This document shows, piece after piece, positions 61,860 through 64,000 of a stretch of 64,000 nt of DNA (position 1 is its first letter; the number at the start of each line of letters is the position of its first letter). The notes beneath the pieces are model-generated. The model was given only the letters and a program-made list of their open reading frames with translations, was not told the origin of the DNA and did not search any database. Both the position numbers and the translations under genes were made by a program. This stretch comes from Aequorivita aurantiaca (GTDB lineage Bacteria > Bacteroidota > Bacteroidia > Flavobacteriales > Flavobacteriaceae), in the NCBI RefSeq assembly GCF_030410135.1, contig NZ_JAUGQQ010000001.1, positions 248,001 through 312,000 of the forward strand. Direction: 5' to 3'.

Positions 61860-62255
61860 ATGCGAAAGGATATTGAAATTCCCCAAGCCAAGAACGTGCA
61901 TATCGTTGCCATAAAGGAATGGGATAAGGATTTTACCGGCCAACAATGGAATATTTATTTGGTAAATGATCGAGACGATGAAATTTCCACAGTTTTGGTA
62001 ATGTCCCGCGGAAAAAGTGAGGATAGAAAAACATCTGTTTTACGGCACGGTCTGGGAAATTTGAAGCCAAAAACCGCGACAAAGGTGGAATTTATCCCTA
62101 CCGAAGTTTTAGCTTTTACCAATGAATATCTGCTCACTTTTTTTGCTGAAAATAAACTTTTCGAACGGAAGTTCATCTTTGAACCTAACACTATTTCCGA
62201 AGAAAATGTAGTGGAAATTCCAGTCTTGGAAAGTGAAGGAATTATGGCGAAATAA
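61860..62255 (+). CDS. Conserved hypothetical protein
   Basis: 131 residues, no signal or membrane segment. It resembles small Bacteroidota proteins with an N-terminal VAIKEWDKDFTGQQWNIYL beta-strand region and a C-terminal FAENKLFERKFIFEP tail. Function unknown. Translationally close to both neighbours (2 nt after the small membrane protein, 4 nt before the ABC ATPase). Confidence 0.68.
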   Translation: MRKDIEIPQAKNVHIVAIKEWDKDFTGQQWNIYLVNDRDDEISTVLVMSRGKSEDRKTSVLRHGLGNLKPKTATKVEFIPTEVLAFTNEYLLTFFAENKLFERKFIFEPNTISEENVVEIPVLESEGIMAK

Positions 62256-62259
62256 ATGG

Positions 62260-63216
62260 ATGATGTTAAGAGTTGAAATTGATTCCTATTCCTATTCCGA
62301 AAAAACTATTTTAGAGAACCTTCATTTTAAGCTTCAAGCCGGGGAACACTTAAGTGTTTTAGGCGAAAGCGGCTGTGGGAAATCTACACTTTTGCATCTT
62401 ATTTATGGCTTGCTTCAATTGGAAAAGGGTGCTATTTTTTACAACGAAAAAAAACTCCTGGGACCCGCAAATTCTTTAATTCCCGGTGAGCCTTTTATGA
62501 AGCTTGTTGCACAGGAATTCAACATTATGCCGTTTACCACCGTAGCGGAAAATCTCGGCTCACATCTTTCGCGTTTGGACGAAGCAACGGATGAAAAGAG
62601 AATTGACCAACTTTTGGAAGCTGTTGAAATGGAAGATTTCAAAAATGTTTTGGTGAAAAATTTGAGCGGCGGCCAAAAACAACGGGTTGCACTTGCAAAA
62701 GCTCTGGCAAACGAACCTAAAATACTTTTGCTTGACGAGCCTTTTAGCAATATTGATGTTTTCCGAAAAAATAAATTACAGCGGAAAATATATAGTTATT
62801 TAAAGGAAAAAAATATTGGATGCATCACCGCCACCCACGACAGCAATGAAGCTTTAGCATTTTCTGACCAGATTTTAATGTTGAAAAATGGCCGTGAGGA
62901 AATGATGGGAACGCCGGAATATATTTATAAAAACGTAGCAACTGAATATCAGGCAGGATTTTTTGGCGAAGCGAATCTGCTTCCGCAAAGTTTGGAATCG
63001 AAGGAAGTTTCTGGGGGGAAAACTATTGTCTTTCCGCACCAATTAAGCATTTCAACAGAAAAAACAAATTTCGAAATAATTATAAAAAATAGCTTTTTCA
63101 AAGGAAGCCACTATTTAATTGAAGCCGATTTTAATGGGGAAACCGTATTTTTTACAAATCTTCTTCCCATAAAAAAGGGGGAAGTCCATTGCTTGAAAAT
63201 TTCGGATAACGCTTAG
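62260..63216 (+). CDS. Orphan ABC transporter ATPase
   Basis: 318 residues from ATG 62260, 4 nt after the preceding stop. Walker A GESGCGKST (about 39-47), Q loop, signature LSGGQKQR (about 130-137), Walker B LLLDEPFS (about 155-162), H loop ATHD. The C-terminal extension (about 230-318) looks like a regulatory TOBE-type domain of the MalK/PotA/FbpC kind. No permease or binding protein is nearby. Confidence 0.88.
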   Translation: MMLRVEIDSYSYSEKTILENLHFKLQAGEHLSVLGESGCGKSTLLHLIYGLLQLEKGAIFYNEKKLLGPANSLIPGEPFMKLVAQEFNIMPFTTVAENLGSHLSRLDEATDEKRIDQLLEAVEMEDFKNVLVKNLSGGQKQRVALAKALANEPKILLLDEPFSNIDVFRKNKLQRKIYSYLKEKNIGCITATHDSNEALAFSDQILMLKNGREEMMGTPEYIYKNVATEYQAGFFGEANLLPQSLESKEVSGGKTIVFPHQLSISTEKTNFEIIIKNSFFKGSHYLIEADFNGETVFFTNLLPIKKGEVHCLKISDNA

Positions 63217-64000
63217 ACCACCACAATCATCTTTCCTTTATTCTTTCCTTCAAACAAATCGATAAATGCTTTTGGGATATTTTCAAAACCCTCGACAGTG
63301 GTTTCCAAATAGGTTAGTTTATCTTCTTCCATCCAATCCGCCAATTGTTTCTGCGCTGGCCCAAAATCCTTTACAAAATCACGAACTGTAAAACCTTGCA
63401 TCAAAATGCTATTTTTTATCAAAGTAGTTTCCACCCTTGGCCCAGTTGGAGTTTCGGATTTGTTATAAAGTGATATCGCGCCACAGTTTACAACCCTTCC
63501 ATATTTGTTCATATTGGCAAGCGCGGCATCCAGAATTTCACCGCCCACATTATCAAAATACACATCCACACCGTTGGGACATGCTTCAGCGATTGCCATT
63601 TTCATATTTTGTGTTGTTTTGTAATTGATAGCCGCATCAAAACCGAATTTATCACGTATTCGGTCTATTTTTTCTTCGCTTCCAGCAATCCCGACGACTC
63701 TGCAGCCTATAATTTTTCCAATTTGACCCGCAATGCTGCCCACGGCTCCGGCGGCTCCCGACACTAAAAGCGTTTCACCATTTTCCGGCTTTCCTATTTT
63801 CTTCAACCCTAAATAGGCCGTAATTCCGGTTAGTCCCAAAATGCCCAAATAGGCCTTTAACGGTGCTTTTTTCCGATCAACTTTGTTCAACCCATTACCG
63901 TTAGAAGTTTGATATTCTTTCCATTGAAGCATGCCGTTTACAAATTCTCCCTTTTCAAAATTTCTATTTTTGGATTCCACCACTTCGGCAATAATACCAG
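63213..64000 (-). CDS. NADP-dependent medium-chain oxidoreductase, partial
   Basis: The frame is open through the right edge (…GIIAEVVESKN), so the N terminus lies outside. Within 262 residues: GILGLTGITAYLGL (LTGLTAY hallmark), GAAGAVGSIAGQIGK (the AAxGxxG nucleotide loop) and CRVVGIAGSEEK, then YFDNVGG. These mark the leukotriene B4 12-hydroxydehydrogenase / prostaglandin reductase branch of the zinc-free MDR family (CurA/YncB-like). It reduces the double bond of alpha,beta-unsaturated aldehydes or ketones. Its end overlaps the stop of the ABC gene by 4 nt on the opposite strand. Confidence 0.9.
   Translation of the reverse strand, partial: GIIAEVVESKNRNFEKGEFVNGMLQWKEYQTSNGNGLNKVDRKKAPLKAYLGILGLTGITAYLGLKKIGKPENGETLLVSGAAGAVGSIAGQIGKIIGCRVVGIAGSEEKIDRIRDKFGFDAAINYKTTQNMKMAIAEACPNGVDVYFDNVGGEILDAALANMNKYGRVVNCGAISLYNKSETPTGPRVETTLIKNSILMQGFTVRDFVKDFGPAQKQLADWMEEDKLTYLETTVEGFENIPKAFIDLFEGKNKGKMIVVV

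Overview
The window reads as a chromosomal stretch of a marine or sediment-type member of the Flavobacteriaceae (Bacteroidota). Supporting signs are type IX secretion C-terminal sorting domains, many short SC-type lipoprotein signals, promoters of the Bacteroidota form (TTG, 19-21 nt, TAnnTTTG), absence of Shine-Dalgarno boxes, the IPExxxVDY family, a complete Bat aerotolerance operon, and a long Bacteroidota-type PurF homologue. The genus is not certain; Aequorivita or a close relative is a guess. Almost all of it is ordinary core genome. I see no rRNA, tRNA, CRISPR array, phage or classical insertion sequence.

Layout. 1-4.7 kb: start of an OmpA-type outer membrane protein (cut by the left edge), kbl and an AddA/RecB-like helicase-nuclease, all on the minus strand. 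4.9-6.3 kb: Fe/Mn superoxide dismutase, then the only long gene-free stretch, which holds two related hairpin-plus-terminator units that look like small RNAs. 6.3-10.4 kb (minus): PurF-like amidotransferase, PfkB sugar kinase, RNase H and purN. 10.6-15 kb (plus): acpP-fabF-rnc, then the IPExxxVDY gene and pyk. 15-20.2 kb: two secreted proteins (a VCBS-repeat T9SS cargo and an M43-like metalloprotease whose signal peptide is out of frame), an XRE regulator, an SH3 lipoprotein and dinB. 20.3-21.9 kb: Rossmann protein, CYTH protein and YciI-like lipoprotein. 22-28.2 kb: a four-gene RND multidrug efflux operon with its own GbsR/MarR-type repressor and a clear palindromic operator. 28.4-30 kb: a delta-60-repeat T9SS cargo. 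30-38.6 kb: pbpC and a giant alpha-2-macroglobulin, a known pair, here separated by a small GIY-YIG nuclease gene that is bracketed by REP-like repeats. 38.6-42.9 kb: isoaspartyl peptidase, CAP lipoprotein, 3-hydroxyanthranilate dioxygenase and an ALDH7-type dehydrogenase. 42.9-46.7 kb (minus): acyl-ACP desaturase, metallophosphatase, AlbA_2 protein and SDR. 47-56.5 kb (plus): moxR, DUF58, a BatD-like membrane protein, batA, an unusual coiled-coil gene, batB, batC, batD and batE. 56.6-59.5 kb: small membrane protein, beta-carbonic anhydrase and SulP transporter. 59.5-64 kb: cvpA, a conserved hypothetical, pheS, a 54-residue membrane protein, a conserved hypothetical, an orphan ABC ATPase, and a medium-chain oxidoreductase cut by the right edge.

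The points most worth a second look are the two tandem small-RNA-like units (5.70-5.79 and 6.09-6.17 kb), the GIY-YIG cassette framed by REP pairs with identical 31-nt spacing (32.4-33.0 kb), a palindromic repeat read in frame inside the alpha-2-macroglobulin gene (36.5 kb), a 15-bp-arm palindrome that runs into the start codon of the 3-hydroxyanthranilate dioxygenase gene (40.47-40.51 kb), and the split signal peptide of the metalloprotease (17.84-17.89 kb).
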